Made by a program: the position numbers and the translations under genes. This document shows, in pieces, positions 55,831-64,000 of a DNA stretch of 64,000 nt. Source of the DNA: Qipengyuania qiaonensis (GTDB lineage Bacteria; Pseudomonadota; Alphaproteobacteria; Sphingomonadales; Sphingomonadaceae); assembly GCF_019711515.1 (NCBI RefSeq), contig NZ_JAIGNO010000002.1, positions 484,112 to 548,111 on the forward strand, written 5' to 3'. How positions within the stretch are numbered: the stretch's first letter is position 1; each line of letters begins with the position of its first letter. Under the pieces are notes generated by a model. It was not told where the DNA came from, made no database searches, and saw nothing but the letters and a program-made list of their open reading frames with translations.

Positions 55831-56438
55831 GGCCGGACACCCCAGGCGATGAGAGAGAGTTGCCCTGCATCGTCGCGGGCGATTGTCCCATATCCGCCGG
55901 TCGGAAGCTTGAGCGAAGGCAGTTTCTGCGCTTCCTCTCGGATGGTGGGGTCGGCCAGCAGTGCAAAGCGTGCCGCCCCATTGCTGGTTACGAGCAGCAC
56001 CGGTCCGACAGCATCCTGACCGTTGTCGAAGAGATCGCGCCAGGCGTCGATCCGTTCGTCGGCGCCCACGACCCAGCCCGGTGGCGGAATGGCGCTGTCT
56101 TCCCATGCTGAAAGGGCTTGTGTGCCGATGCGCCCCAGCACGGCGCTTTCGCTCATGTTCTCGTCCGGGCCGTGATCGATTTCGCGCAGGAATTCGGCGG
56201 GCTCCGGAACGGGCGCGCTAGTCTGGATTTTCAGGATTGCCTGCGCCGTCTGCTGGGTCCGTTGGAGCGGCGACACCAGCACCCGTGCGAACTGCCATCG
56301 TTTGTTCGAAAAATGGCGCCCGAGCGCATCTGCCTGCGCAAATCCATGCGCAGTAAGCGGCAGATCGGTACGCGCACCGATCCTGCGTGGATCTTCGCCG
56401 GCTTCGAAGGTATTGCCATGACGGACGATTACGAACAT
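55827..56438 (-). CDS. Histidine phosphatase superfamily protein
   Basis: The 203-residue protein begins MFVIVRHGNTFEAGEDP, with the RHG catalytic His, the RTDLPLT arginine block and SPLQRTQQTAQAIL. The second His block is replaced by VTSNGAARFALL. It sits between kdsB and kpsC in one operon. It is a candidate for the Kdo 8-phosphate phosphatase step, because no KdsC-type HAD gene is seen here. That role is inference. Confidence 0.8.
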   Translation of the reverse strand: MFVIVRHGNTFEAGEDPRRIGARTDLPLTAHGFAQADALGRHFSNKRWQFARVLVSPLQRTQQTAQAILKIQTSAPVPEPAEFLREIDHGPDENMSESAVLGRIGTQALSAWEDSAIPPPGWVVGADERIDAWRDLFDNGQDAVGPVLLVTSNGAARFALLADPTIREEAQKLPSLKLPTGGYGTIARDDAGQLSLIAWGVRP

Positions 56439-56482
56439 CGGCTGGTATCTAGCGCTTGTTGCTGGTGCCGCAACCGTCCCGA

Positions 56483-57301
56483 TCACACGGGGAAAGGGTC
56501 GCCCAGCTTCGCGATCGCCTCTTCGGCCAAGGCAAGGTCTGCCGGGGTGTCTATGCCCGAAAGACCATGCGCTTGCGGCTCGACAGGCGCCGTGGCAATT
56601 TTCCACCCGTGTTCCAGGAAGCGGAGTTGTTCGAGCCCTTCAAGGACTTCGTAAGTTCCCGGAGGCTGTTCGACGAACCAGTCCAGCGCCTCCATCGTGT
56701 AGGCGTATAGCCCCATATGCTGCCAGACAGGAGATTTCTCCGCTTTGCGCAGTGTGTCTTCATCGCGCATCGCCGGCAGGATGTTCTTGGAGAACCAGAG
56801 GGCGTGACCTTGCGCATCGCGCAAGCAGGTCGTGCCGCTGAACGGGGCCACCAGCTTGTGTTCGCGCAGTCGATCGAGCCTTGGCCAGTCCAGTTGATAT
56901 ACAGGCGTGGCAACCTGTGCGTCGCCGTTACGCAATATCTCCAGCAATGATGCGATCGTCGGTGGCGCTATGAAGGGCGCATCGCCTTGCAGACATATGA
57001 CGCGCCGCGGGCTGGTCTTCTGGCGCAACGCAGCCGCATGTGCTCTGGCGGTGCCGGAATCCAAGCTCGCATCGGTCAGGACTGCTACTGCTTCAAGCTC
57101 GTGTGCATGGTCTGCAATACGCCGATCGTCAGTCGCCACGACGACTTCGCAACCGCCCGTCAGTCTTGCCGCCTGTTGCGCATTGGCGACAACGCGTTCC
57201 AACAGAGTGCGACCGGCCAGTGGGAGTAACGGTTTGCCCGGCAGTCGGGTTGAGCCATACCGGGCGGGTACGACGATGAGATCGGGATTGTCAGCGGTCA
57301 C
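56483..57301 (-). CDS. kdsB: CMP-Kdo synthetase (3-deoxy-manno-octulosonate cytidylyltransferase)
   Basis: The 272-residue protein has the cytidylyltransferase motif IVVPARYGSTRLPGKPLLPL and KdsB blocks (VVATDDRRI, CLQGDAPFI, MGLYAYTMEALDWFVE, LEQLRFLEHGWKI). It activates Kdo as CMP-Kdo, the donor for KpsS and KpsC. The GTG start at 57301 was preferred over a TTG at 57328; neither has a strong ribosome-binding site. Confidence 0.9.
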   Translation of the reverse strand: MTADNPDLIVVPARYGSTRLPGKPLLPLAGRTLLERVVANAQQAARLTGGCEVVVATDDRRIADHAHELEAVAVLTDASLDSGTARAHAAALRQKTSPRRVICLQGDAPFIAPPTIASLLEILRNGDAQVATPVYQLDWPRLDRLREHKLVAPFSGTTCLRDAQGHALWFSKNILPAMRDEDTLRKAEKSPVWQHMGLYAYTMEALDWFVEQPPGTYEVLEGLEQLRFLEHGWKIATAPVEPQAHGLSGIDTPADLALAEEAIAKLGDPFPV

Positions 57302-57349
57302 TAGGTTGGATCGCGCTGTGGCGAGCAAGGGCCCGGGAGATTGTGAGGA

Positions 57350-58336
57350 TCACCCAATTCCCAGTCTGACCAGATCGTGCATATGGACGATCCCGACGAG
57401 CTTCTCGCCCTCGGTCACAAACAGAACGGACACGGCATTGTCGTTCATCAATGCCAGCGCCTCCACGGAAGGCATGGCTGGCTCTGCCGTTACCGGCCGG
57501 GGCGACATATGATTTCCGATCGGCTCGTCGAGATCGTGGATCGCGATACACCGGCGCAGATCGCCATCGGTGAAGGCCCCAACCAGTTTCCCGTTGGCGT
57601 CGACCACCGCAGTGCAGCCATAGCGCTTTCTGCTCATTTCGATGGTCGCACTCCGCAAGGTGGCGTCAAGTGTTACTCTCGGCAGTGCGTCGTCCGTCCC
57701 CATCACCTTGTTCAGCGTGGTCAACTGGGCGCCAAGGCTCCCACCCGGATGGAACAAGCCGAAGCTGTGGGATGAGAAGCCACGCGCCTCGATCAATGCG
57801 ACTGCCAGGGCATCGCCCAGGACCACCTGCATGGTCGTGGACGATGTGGGCGCGAGTTCGTTCGGGCAAGCCTCCCGGACAACCGGAAGTGTCAGGCAGA
57901 TGTCGGCCGCTTCGCCCACCCAGCTGGTGCTGTTGGACGTGGCTACGATCAATGGCAGGCGATACATACGGCAGTAATTGACGATGTCGCCCAGTTCGCG
58001 GGTCGTCCCCGACCAGGTAATCGCGAAGACCACGTCGTCGCGCGAGATCGCACCCAAGTCGCCATGGCTTGCTTCGCCGGGATGAAGGTAAAGGGCGGAC
58101 GTGCCGGTCGAACAGAATGTCGCGGCGATCTTTCTCGCAATATGTCCGCTCTTGCCGATGCCCGTCACGATAATCCGGCCTTTGACCGAGGCAAAGACTT
58201 TCGCAGCCTGTTCGAATGCATCGCCGAGACTGGTGTCGCTAAAGGCGCGTTTAAGGTCTTCGAGCCCGCCGATTTCGATATCGAGCGTCCTGAGTGCGGA
58301 AGTCAAATGGCTGGAGGCGGCCGTGTCATTGATCAT
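57350..58336 (-). CDS. kdsD: D-arabinose 5-phosphate isomerase (KpsF/KdsD type)
   Basis: The 328-residue protein has an SIS domain (RIIVTGIGKSGHIARKIAAT, GEASHGDLGAI) followed by two CBS domains (about 205-328). It supplies arabinose 5-phosphate for Kdo synthesis. It heads the minus-strand run kdsD-kdsB-phosphatase-kpsC-GT4 and is divergent from kdsA. Confidence 0.93.
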   Translation of the reverse strand: MINDTAASSHLTSALRTLDIEIGGLEDLKRAFSDTSLGDAFEQAAKVFASVKGRIIVTGIGKSGHIARKIAATFCSTGTSALYLHPGEASHGDLGAISRDDVVFAITWSGTTRELGDIVNYCRMYRLPLIVATSNSTSWVGEAADICLTLPVVREACPNELAPTSSTTMQVVLGDALAVALIEARGFSSHSFGLFHPGGSLGAQLTTLNKVMGTDDALPRVTLDATLRSATIEMSRKRYGCTAVVDANGKLVGAFTDGDLRRCIAIHDLDEPIGNHMSPRPVTAEPAMPSVEALALMNDNAVSVLFVTEGEKLVGIVHMHDLVRLGIG

Positions 58337-58550
58337 AGGAAGGAATTTCTGCGCAACTCTGGAAATAGGTGTAGATGGCGCTATCTTGGGATCGCCCAGG
58401 CGCCCGCGATGGTTCGTTCGCCTGCTAACCTCGGCGATGTCAAGCGATCAGTACCAGCTGGTCGTATTTTTTGGGCGAGGCCTGCGAAACTTCCGAGAAG
58501 CTGTTGTAAAAACACCGCAAGGCACATTGTACGGGAATGGTTTTGAGTAG

Positions 58551-59411
58551 ATGAAACTGTGTGGTCGCAAGATAACATCCGGGAGTCCGATATTCGTGAT
58601 CGCCGGACCGTGCGTGATCGAAAGCGAAGAGCATTCGCTCAAGGTCGCGGAAATTTTGGCCGGTACGGCGCAGCGTCTTGGCGTGCACCTGATCTTCAAG
58701 AGTTCCTTCGACAAGGCGAACCGTACTTCGGGCGACTCGTTCCGCGGCCCGGGCCTCGATGACGGCCTCCGTATTCTGGAGAAAGTCCGGGCCGAAACGG
58801 GTCTGCCGGTTCTCACGGACGTACACGAGCCGGCACAGGCCAGACCGGTGGCAGAGGTTGTCGACGTGCTGCAAACGCCCGCATTCCTCGCTCGACAGAC
58901 CGACTTCATCGCCGCAGTGGCTGCCAGCGGAAAGCCGGTGAACATCAAGAAAGCGCAGTTCATGGCACCGGCGGACATGCAGAACGTGGTCGCCAAGGCA
59001 CGCCAGGCGGCAGCGGCAGCAGGCCATGAAACAGACAATTTCATGCTGTGCGAGCGGGGCACGTCGTTCGGGTACAATACCCTTGTATCCGACATGCGAG
59101 GCTTGTCGATCATGGCGGAAACCGGTTGCCCGGTGGTCTTCGACGCAACGCACTCGGTACAGCAGCCCGGCGGACTGGGCGCGCGTTCGGGCGGGCAGAG
59201 CGAATATGTGCCGCTGCTTGCGCGCGCGGCGGTCGCGGCGGGCGTCTCGGGCGTCTTCATGGAAACGCATCCGGATCCGGCCTCGGCCCTGTCGGACGGT
59301 CCCAATGCGCTCCCTTTGGACAGGTTCGAAGGCCTGTTGGTCCAACTGATGGCAATTGACCATATCGCCAAGGAGGCGCTGCAGGCAGGAGCGTCGGACG
59401 TCCCCGGATGA
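58551..59411 (+). CDS. kdsA: Kdo 8-phosphate synthase
   Basis: The 286-residue protein has the KdsA blocks [47 protein letters not shown] and [12 protein letters not shown]. It joins PEP and arabinose 5-phosphate. The stop overlaps the PhyH gene start by 4 bases. Confidence 0.95.
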   Translation: MKLCGRKITSGSPIFVIAGPCVIESEEHSLKVAEILAGTAQRLGVHLIFKSSFDKANRTSGDSFRGPGLDDGLRILEKVRAETGLPVLTDVHEPAQARPVAEVVDVLQTPAFLARQTDFIAAVAASGKPVNIKKAQFMAPADMQNVVAKARQAAAAAGHETDNFMLCERGTSFGYNTLVSDMRGLSIMAETGCPVVFDATHSVQQPGGLGARSGGQSEYVPLLARAAVAAGVSGVFMETHPDPASALSDGPNALPLDRFEGLLVQLMAIDHIAKEALQAGASDVPG

Positions 59412-60451
59412 GTTTCGTCAACAAAGCCATGGCCATCGTGCTGGCACCGATCCATATTCTGCAGTTGGGCACCTCAGCCAAAAGCTTTCTCGACCATCCC
59501 TTGATCGGGTCGCAACGCCTCAATCGGCTTGGCCTTCATCGCACCCGCGTCCGGATCGCGGACGCCATGTGCAGGTGGCGCCGGCGTAGGCTGGCAAAAC
59601 ACGTGCCTGCTCACTGGCGGGAGGCGTTCGATCGCGACGGTTTTGTCGTGATCGAGAACGTCGTCTCACCAGCGGAGTTCACCAAGCTTAGAGAGGCAAT
59701 ACTGCGATCCGAATGGCCCGCCCGGGAGATGCGTCAAGGCGACGCAATTACGCGCCGCATCGCAATCGACGCCGAAATGCTTCAGACGGTCCCGGAACTG
59801 GGCCGGTTCTTGTCGCGCAAGGATATCAACGCGCTCTTTCACTACGTTTCCAGCTACCGGATCACGCCGCTGCATTATGTGCAGACGATCGTCCCCAATC
59901 TTCTCGGCGGCGAAACCGATCCGCAACAGGTGCTCCATGCCGACAGTTTCCATGCTTCGATGAAGGCGTGGCTTTTCCTCAAACCGGTTACGCGGGAAGA
60001 TGGCCCTTTCACCTACGTCCGTGGATCCCACCGCTTCACGCCGGAGCGCATGGAGTGGGAATATCGGCGCAGCCTGACCGATCCGCAGTCGATAGACCGG
60101 TTGTCCGCGCGCGGTTCACCGCGTGTCGATGCGTCCGGACTGGCCCAGATGAGATTACCCCCCGCGGACGCGCTGGCCCTGCCGGAGAACACGCTTGTGG
60201 TGGCCGATACGGGCGGATTTCACGCACGTGGCGCGGCCAAGAATACAAGCGAAAGAGTGGAAATCTGGTCCTATGCGCGTCGAAACCCGTTCCTGCCTTG
60301 GCTGGGCGGCGATCCTTTGAGCATTCCAGGCGTTGCCGAACGGCGAGTAGGCTGGCTGTGGGCCTTCCGCGACCGTTTCGAAAGGAACATGGGGCAGCCT
60401 TGGCAGAGCGTTGGCAGGCGCAGGCCGACCGGGGATAATCAGGACGGGTGA
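59408..60451 (+). CDS. Phytanoyl-CoA dioxygenase (PhyH) family protein, capsule locus
   Basis: The 347-residue protein has the Fe(II)/2OG oxygenase ligands His177-x-Asp179 (VLHADSFH) and His272 (GGFHARG), with RVEIWSY after. It is coupled to kdsA by a 4-base overlap, which places it in Kdo/capsule synthesis and suggests hydroxylation of Kdo or a sugar or lipid in the pathway. It differs clearly from the PhyH at 32.8 kb. The 3' end overlaps a convergent small gene by 13 bases. Confidence 0.8.
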   Translation: MSFVNKAMAIVLAPIHILQLGTSAKSFLDHPLIGSQRLNRLGLHRTRVRIADAMCRWRRRRLAKHVPAHWREAFDRDGFVVIENVVSPAEFTKLREAILRSEWPAREMRQGDAITRRIAIDAEMLQTVPELGRFLSRKDINALFHYVSSYRITPLHYVQTIVPNLLGGETDPQQVLHADSFHASMKAWLFLKPVTREDGPFTYVRGSHRFTPERMEWEYRRSLTDPQSIDRLSARGSPRVDASGLAQMRLPPADALALPENTLVVADTGGFHARGAAKNTSERVEIWSYARRNPFLPWLGGDPLSIPGVAERRVGWLWAFRDRFERNMGQPWQSVGRRRPTGDNQDG

Positions 60452-60759
60452 CGATGCCTGCTGCGCTGACCCTTGCGCCGCATCACAAGAGCCAAGGTGG
60501 CTGTGGCCACGAGAGGACCGATAATGTCGGCGAACTGGTCGGCTTTGGTCCACACCCTGAGATCGATCGGCGCCCACCAGGGGGCGTTCGCGCGCAGGCC
60601 TCCGCCGAATGCTTCGATCCAGCGATATTCAGCTTGTGCCAGTTCTCGCCCGATAAAGTATCCGCAGGCGAGCAGCGCTCCTGCCCACCAATTTTTCGTC
60701 GACAGCCCTACGAACACTTGGATCGCAAGCGCCACTAAAGCATGCTCGACAAGCTCCAT
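60439..60759 (-). CDS. Small membrane protein of unknown function
   Basis: The 106-residue protein has two to three hydrophobic segments (about 5-20, 24-39, 81-95) and a basic C-terminus ([13 protein letters not shown]). No family recognised. The ATG lies 19 bases after the OPX gene, so the two are likely co-transcribed. A longer frame reaches 60825 but would overlap the OPX gene. Confidence 0.6.
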   Translation of the reverse strand: MELVEHALVALAIQVFVGLSTKNWWAGALLACGYFIGRELAQAEYRWIEAFGGGLRANAPWWAPIDLRVWTKADQFADIIGPLVATATLALVMRRKGQRSRHRHPS

Positions 60760-60778
60760 AACGACCGCCCGAAGTAAC

Positions 60779-61909
60779 TCAGTTGCCCGAGTTGATGTTG
60801 TTGGCCACCGCTGTCGCGGTGACAATGGGCGAGAAGAGCTGCCCGATAGTCTGAATCAGCTTGCGAGGCTGGTTGCTCTCCGAATTCCCGAAATACAGGA
60901 TATCGTCGTCGCGCAACGCAAACCGCTGCGCCAGGAAGAATGTCGGCGCACGCATCAAATTGAAATGATAGACCGTGGGTTGGGTTTTGTCGGGCCCGGT
61001 ATAGCGGAATAGAAAGACCGCTTCGGGGTCGCCGGTGTTGCCGTCCGGTCCGCCTGCCGCAGCTATCGCTTCGATCACATTCATGTGCTCGCGAACGAAG
61101 GGTATCTGTTGTACGCGCCCCGAAGCGCCAAGGACCGAATAGAGCATGGGCTCGGCGAGAATGGTCAGGCGATCTCCGGGATAGGCGCGTATACTCTCAT
61201 ACGTCCCCGCCAACACATCGGACAATCTCAAGCGAGCAAGATCGTCACCCCGCTCGATCAAGAGCGTGAGGTTTTTTGCCTCTCCACGGTATCCGCCAGC
61301 GAGTGCGACGACATCGGACATGGTTTCCCGGTTTGTCTGCAGGACGAGCCGTCCGGGCTGAGCCACTTCGCCAGCGATAATGATCGAATTGCCGATCACT
61401 TGCTCGCGGCTGACCAAAACCTGCGGGTCCTGGGAAAGACTGCGGAGCCCATTGCGAATCTTCGCCTGTACGTCCGCGGCGGTGCTACCGGCGACCTGAA
61501 TCGCACCGACATAGGGAATGTCGATCATTCCGTTGTCGTCGACACGGCGGGGTGGAAGGGTTTGAGCCCGTACCGCAGGATCGAACCCGCCGGCCAAGCC
61601 TGCTGATGCCCCGTTGCCGCCGAAGAGCGCAACGCCTGCTTCGAATACGGTTACGGAAAGGACATCGCCCGGACCGATCATATCTGAAGGCGGCGGATCA
61701 TAATCTGGCAATTGCCATGCTATCGGCGCCGCGACCGGCGGTACATCGGCAATCGAATCAACGGGAACGATATCGATGCTCGCTCCATCGACCTGCGCTT
61801 CGAGTGCAGTGTCGGTAATCTGGCTTCCTGTCGGTCCGCTGGATGGCAGGGTTGAACAGGCGCCCAGCGAGATGAGCGCAAAGGTCGATAGCAGCAGTTT
61901 CAGTTTCAT
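60779..61909 (-). CDS. Polysaccharide export outer-membrane lipoprotein (OPX, Wza/KpsD-like)
   Basis: The 376-residue protein has a lipoprotein signal (lipobox LGAC near residue 18), a polysaccharide export domain (GPGDVLSVTVFEAG, IDIPYVGAIQVAGSTAADVQ) and SLBB-type repeats (VIIAGEVAQPGRLVL-like blocks, VLGASGRVQQIPF). It would form the outer-membrane exit pore for the capsule. The start at 61909 gives the clean lipoprotein signal. Confidence 0.88.
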   Translation of the reverse strand: MKLKLLLSTFALISLGACSTLPSSGPTGSQITDTALEAQVDGASIDIVPVDSIADVPPVAAPIAWQLPDYDPPPSDMIGPGDVLSVTVFEAGVALFGGNGASAGLAGGFDPAVRAQTLPPRRVDDNGMIDIPYVGAIQVAGSTAADVQAKIRNGLRSLSQDPQVLVSREQVIGNSIIIAGEVAQPGRLVLQTNRETMSDVVALAGGYRGEAKNLTLLIERGDDLARLRLSDVLAGTYESIRAYPGDRLTILAEPMLYSVLGASGRVQQIPFVREHMNVIEAIAAAGGPDGNTGDPEAVFLFRYTGPDKTQPTVYHFNLMRAPTFFLAQRFALRDDDILYFGNSESNQPRKLIQTIGQLFSPIVTATAVANNINSGN

Positions 61910-61977
61910 GATGAATTCGTATGAGATTTGCGTATGAAGCGCCCCTCTAACCAATAAGCAGGGTCAGGCATAGCCCG

Positions 61978-63819
61978 TTGCAACCCAATTCCAGTCACTT
62001 GCCCGCAGATCGATCGCTGAAGGATAGTCCCGTAAGGCGTTTGCGGGATATACTGCTCCTGTTGGTTTGCCGACCTGACCGACTTGTACTGGTTGGCTGG
62101 TGGAGATTGTGCGGCAAGAAGGTACGCGCGCGAAATCGTTTGGCGAGCGCGATCGCGGCTTTGCCGTATGCCAACGAACGCTGGATGACTGATATTGGAA
62201 AGGAAGACCGCGCTGCAATCGCGGCGTTCCGGTCTGCCGGAGTTGTTCCGTCGATTTGCGTCCACTTGCACATTTCGGCCGACGACGAGCCGTCTCTTGT
62301 TCGCAAGGCGCTAAAGTCTGCGATGAAGCAAAGTGCTAGGCCGTCTCGTGTCTTCATCACCTCGTCTGGCGGTATCGATCGCCGCTCGGTGCGAGGGGAT
62401 AACGTTGGCGTATTGCCGGGGTCTTTTCACAACCGTATGGCGGGATTGCAGGCGGCCCTTGCCGCATCTCGCGATCTCGGGGCGGACTATCTTGTGCCTC
62501 TCGCTCCCAATGGCTCTCTCCCCAGGCATGCACTTGCTGGCTACGCGGCTTTCGACACAGGTAAGTGCGACGGTGCTCTACCGCTTCTTTTCGCAGACCA
62601 GCAGGAAAGTTCACCTGCTGTCGATGGCGCTAGGCCCTGGTTCAAGCCATTGTGGGATCCGCGAATGATCCTGTCACAGGATTATGTCAGCGCCGCATGT
62701 GCATTGCCGGTTCGCACATCGCTTGCATGCATGGAGCGCAATTACGCTGTACCTCCAGAAAGCATCTACGAACTTGTCTTGCGGATTACCCTTCCAGCCG
62801 ACACCGATACCCCTGTCCACCACGTGCAGCGGATTGCCATGCGCACAGCGGCGGGCGACTGGCTTAGCAATGGGAAAGAGAAGCTAAGTGCGGTACGACG
62901 GGTTGTCGGGCCCGATGCAACGGCATCGTCCGGGCCGTACGGGACCGTGAAACTGCGTTGGCAAATGCCCCAACCGTGCCCCAAGGTCAGCGTCATCGTT
63001 GCAACTCGCGATCGGGTCGAACTGCTGCGGACTTGCGTGAATGGCGTCCTGCACGAAACTGACTATCCTGACATTGAACTTATCATTGCCGACAACGACA
63101 GCCGTGAAGCCGAAACGCTCGACTATATGGAGCAGGCCCAAGCCGACCCGCGCGTACAGGTCGTTCGTTGGCCGCATCCTTTCAACTACTCCGCAATCAA
63201 CAATTTTGCCGCCAGATCGGCAACCGGCAAATATCTGTGCCTGCTCAACAACGATATCGAAGTGATCGAGCCGCAATGGCTCTCCGAAATGGTCCGCGAA
63301 GCGGAGCAGCCGGGCGTGGGCGCGGTGGGGGCGCGGCTGCTCTACCCGGATCGTTCGATCCAGCACGCGGGAGTGGCGATTGGCATTGGCAACGCGGCCG
63401 GCCACGCCCACAGAGGTCTGGGCTACGAAGATCCGGGTTATTACGCGCAAGCACTCATCGCACGCGGGGCGAGTGCCGTTACAGGCGCGTGTCTGCTGGT
63501 GGCCAAACGCCATTTCGAGGCCGTGGGGGGGCTGGACGAAGACAAGTTGGCGGTCGCCTATAACGACGTCGACTTTTGCCTCAAGCTGCGCGAGTTGGGC
63601 CTTGCCAATATTTACACTCCAGCGTCCACGCTCATCCACCACGAAAGCAAATCACGCGGATTGGACTTCGCTCCTGAGCATCTTGCGCGATATCTTCAAG
63701 AGTTAGGCGTTTTCCAGCAACGATGGGACACCGATCATGCAGTCGATCCTTGGCACCACTCCAGACTGGAAAGAAATAGCGAGGTCTATCGCAAGTCGGG
63801 CTGGGCAATGGGGATTTAG
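61978..63819 (+). CDS. Tandem-domain family 2 glycosyltransferase (N-terminal domain degenerate)
   Basis: The 613-residue protein has two GT2-like units. The second (about 335-560) is intact, with VSVIVATRDRVELLRTC, IELIIADNDS, the DxD-like CLLNNDIEVI and GACLLVAKRHFEAVGG. The first (about 90-300) keeps the outline, but the usual acidic metal motif is replaced by APNG (VPLAPNGSLPRHAL). It is probably structural or acceptor-binding. The TTG at 61978 is the longest start and is uncertain. Confidence 0.8.
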   Translation: MQPNSSHLPADRSLKDSPVRRLRDILLLLVCRPDRLVLVGWWRLCGKKVRARNRLASAIAALPYANERWMTDIGKEDRAAIAAFRSAGVVPSICVHLHISADDEPSLVRKALKSAMKQSARPSRVFITSSGGIDRRSVRGDNVGVLPGSFHNRMAGLQAALAASRDLGADYLVPLAPNGSLPRHALAGYAAFDTGKCDGALPLLFADQQESSPAVDGARPWFKPLWDPRMILSQDYVSAACALPVRTSLACMERNYAVPPESIYELVLRITLPADTDTPVHHVQRIAMRTAAGDWLSNGKEKLSAVRRVVGPDATASSGPYGTVKLRWQMPQPCPKVSVIVATRDRVELLRTCVNGVLHETDYPDIELIIADNDSREAETLDYMEQAQADPRVQVVRWPHPFNYSAINNFAARSATGKYLCLLNNDIEVIEPQWLSEMVREAEQPGVGAVGARLLYPDRSIQHAGVAIGIGNAAGHAHRGLGYEDPGYYAQALIARGASAVTGACLLVAKRHFEAVGGLDEDKLAVAYNDVDFCLKLRELGLANIYTPASTLIHHESKSRGLDFAPEHLARYLQELGVFQQRWDTDHAVDPWHHSRLERNSEVYRKSGWAMGI

Positions 63820-63843
63820 AGTCCTCTTTTGAGGAGTAACCCC

Positions 63844-63859
63844 TCCGACTTCAGTCGGA
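63844..63859 (+). repeat. Subterminal hairpin of the IS200/IS605-type element
   Basis: TCCGAC and GTCGGA form a perfect 6-bp stem with a TTCA loop. Single-strand hairpins of this kind at the left end are the recognition sites for IS200/IS605 transposases. Confidence 0.55.
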
Positions 63860-63888
63860 TATTGGCTTCAGCCATAGACTCGCGTGCA

Positions 63889-63959
63889 AGCCTGTAACCT
63901 CGGGAAATACGGAAGCCGCCGAGGGCGTGAAGCTTCCGTATTTCCCGAGGTTACAGGCT
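63889..63959 (+). repeat. 28-bp perfect inverted repeat abutting the tnpA start codon
   Basis: The arms at 63889-63916 and 63932-63959 are perfect complements. The 15-base loop itself can pair CGCC with GGCG. The right arm ends directly before the ATG at 63960 and contains the likely ribosome-binding GAGG. In IS200, similar hairpins block read-through transcription and hide the ribosome-binding site. Confidence 0.85.
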
Positions 63960-64000
63960 ATGCGCTACAAGAGCGGTTGTCACACGACATTCCATCATCG
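63960..64000 (+). CDS. tnpA: IS200/IS605 family transposase TnpA, first codons only
   Basis: The frame from 63960 reads MRYKSGCHTTFHHR and runs off the window. The start matches the usual beginning of IS200-type Y1 transposases (M-x-Y-[KR]-x-x-x-H-x-x). Only 13 complete codons are visible, so the call depends mainly on the flanking hairpins. Confidence 0.6.
   Translation, partial: MRYKSGCHTTFHH

Larger units (their letters stand above)
63822..64000 (+). mobile_element. Left end of an IS200/IS605-type insertion sequence (cut by the window edge)
   Basis: Downstream of the GT2 gene lie a 5-bp hairpin (63822-63835), a 6-bp hairpin TCCGAC-TTCA-GTCGGA (63844-63859) like the subterminal hairpins recognised by Y1 transposases, a 28-bp perfect inverted repeat (63889-63959) and the start of a tnpA-like gene. 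The exact left boundary is not certain. Confidence 0.65.

Noticed and set aside
1..64000. CRISPR arrays, rRNA genes or prophage modules
   Set aside because: No regularly spaced short repeats, rRNA sequence, or phage structural or integrase genes were seen.

Overview
The window is a GC-rich alphaproteobacterial chromosome segment. Gene content and order (ftsEX-ydcF-plsC, mutM/ubiE-ubiB/coaBC, metXW divergent from hisC-dehydrogenase, a short PutA) suggest Sphingomonadales, most likely Erythrobacteraceae. The genus cannot be fixed from sequence alone. About 60 protein genes, one tRNA-Leu(GAG) and the left end of one insertion sequence are visible. Genes are tightly packed and often overlap by ATGA, GTGA or TTGA, and no gene-free stretch exceeds 300 bases.

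1-9.5 kb: a partial surface autotransporter; a sigma/anti-sigma/TonB-receptor surface-signalling set (FecI-FecR-FecA type); an acidic outer-membrane barrel; a RES/Xre toxin-antitoxin pair with a repeat-rich promoter; a DoxX protein; and a saccharopine-dehydrogenase-like reductase. 9.5-15.7 kb: core metabolism (dcd, putA, glpD, mtnP). 15.8-20.3 kb: the most unusual block. A secreted truncated haemoglobin and a DUF3034 outer-membrane protein diverge from a periplasmic cupredoxin that is translationally coupled to a membrane GGDEF/EAL protein. 20.4-24.6 kb: PEP carboxylase and a patatin-like lipase. 24.8-26.9 kb: an Rrf2 regulator, flavin disulfide reductase and GST redox set ending near tRNA-Leu.

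27.3-33.8 kb: a zinc-ribbon protein, ftsE-ftsX-ydcF-acyltransferase, then a TylF-type methyltransferase fused to a beta-rich domain, followed by a PhyH oxygenase. 33.9-38.6 kb: aromatic/histidine and methionine biosynthesis (dehydrogenase-hisC against metX-metW), then a YbaK-type deacylase and a VOC protein. 38.7-48.3 kb: small secreted unknowns, a GST, mutM, ubiE-ubiB, two tandem paralogous membrane proteins, and a coaBC with an unusually long acidic linker.

48.4-63.8 kb: a capsule locus. It carries KpsS and KpsC Kdo transferases, the whole CMP-Kdo pathway (kdsD, kdsA, phosphatase candidate, kdsB), a GT4 and a tandem-domain GT2 glycosyltransferase, an LTA-synthase-like phosphotransferase, an OPX exporter, an SDR, a fatty-acid-hydroxylase-like protein and a second PhyH oxygenase. 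The pieces fit a Kdo-linked, exported surface polysaccharide with tailoring enzymes. The inner-membrane ABC transporter genes are not in the window. The right edge cuts an IS200/IS605-type element just after its tnpA start codon.
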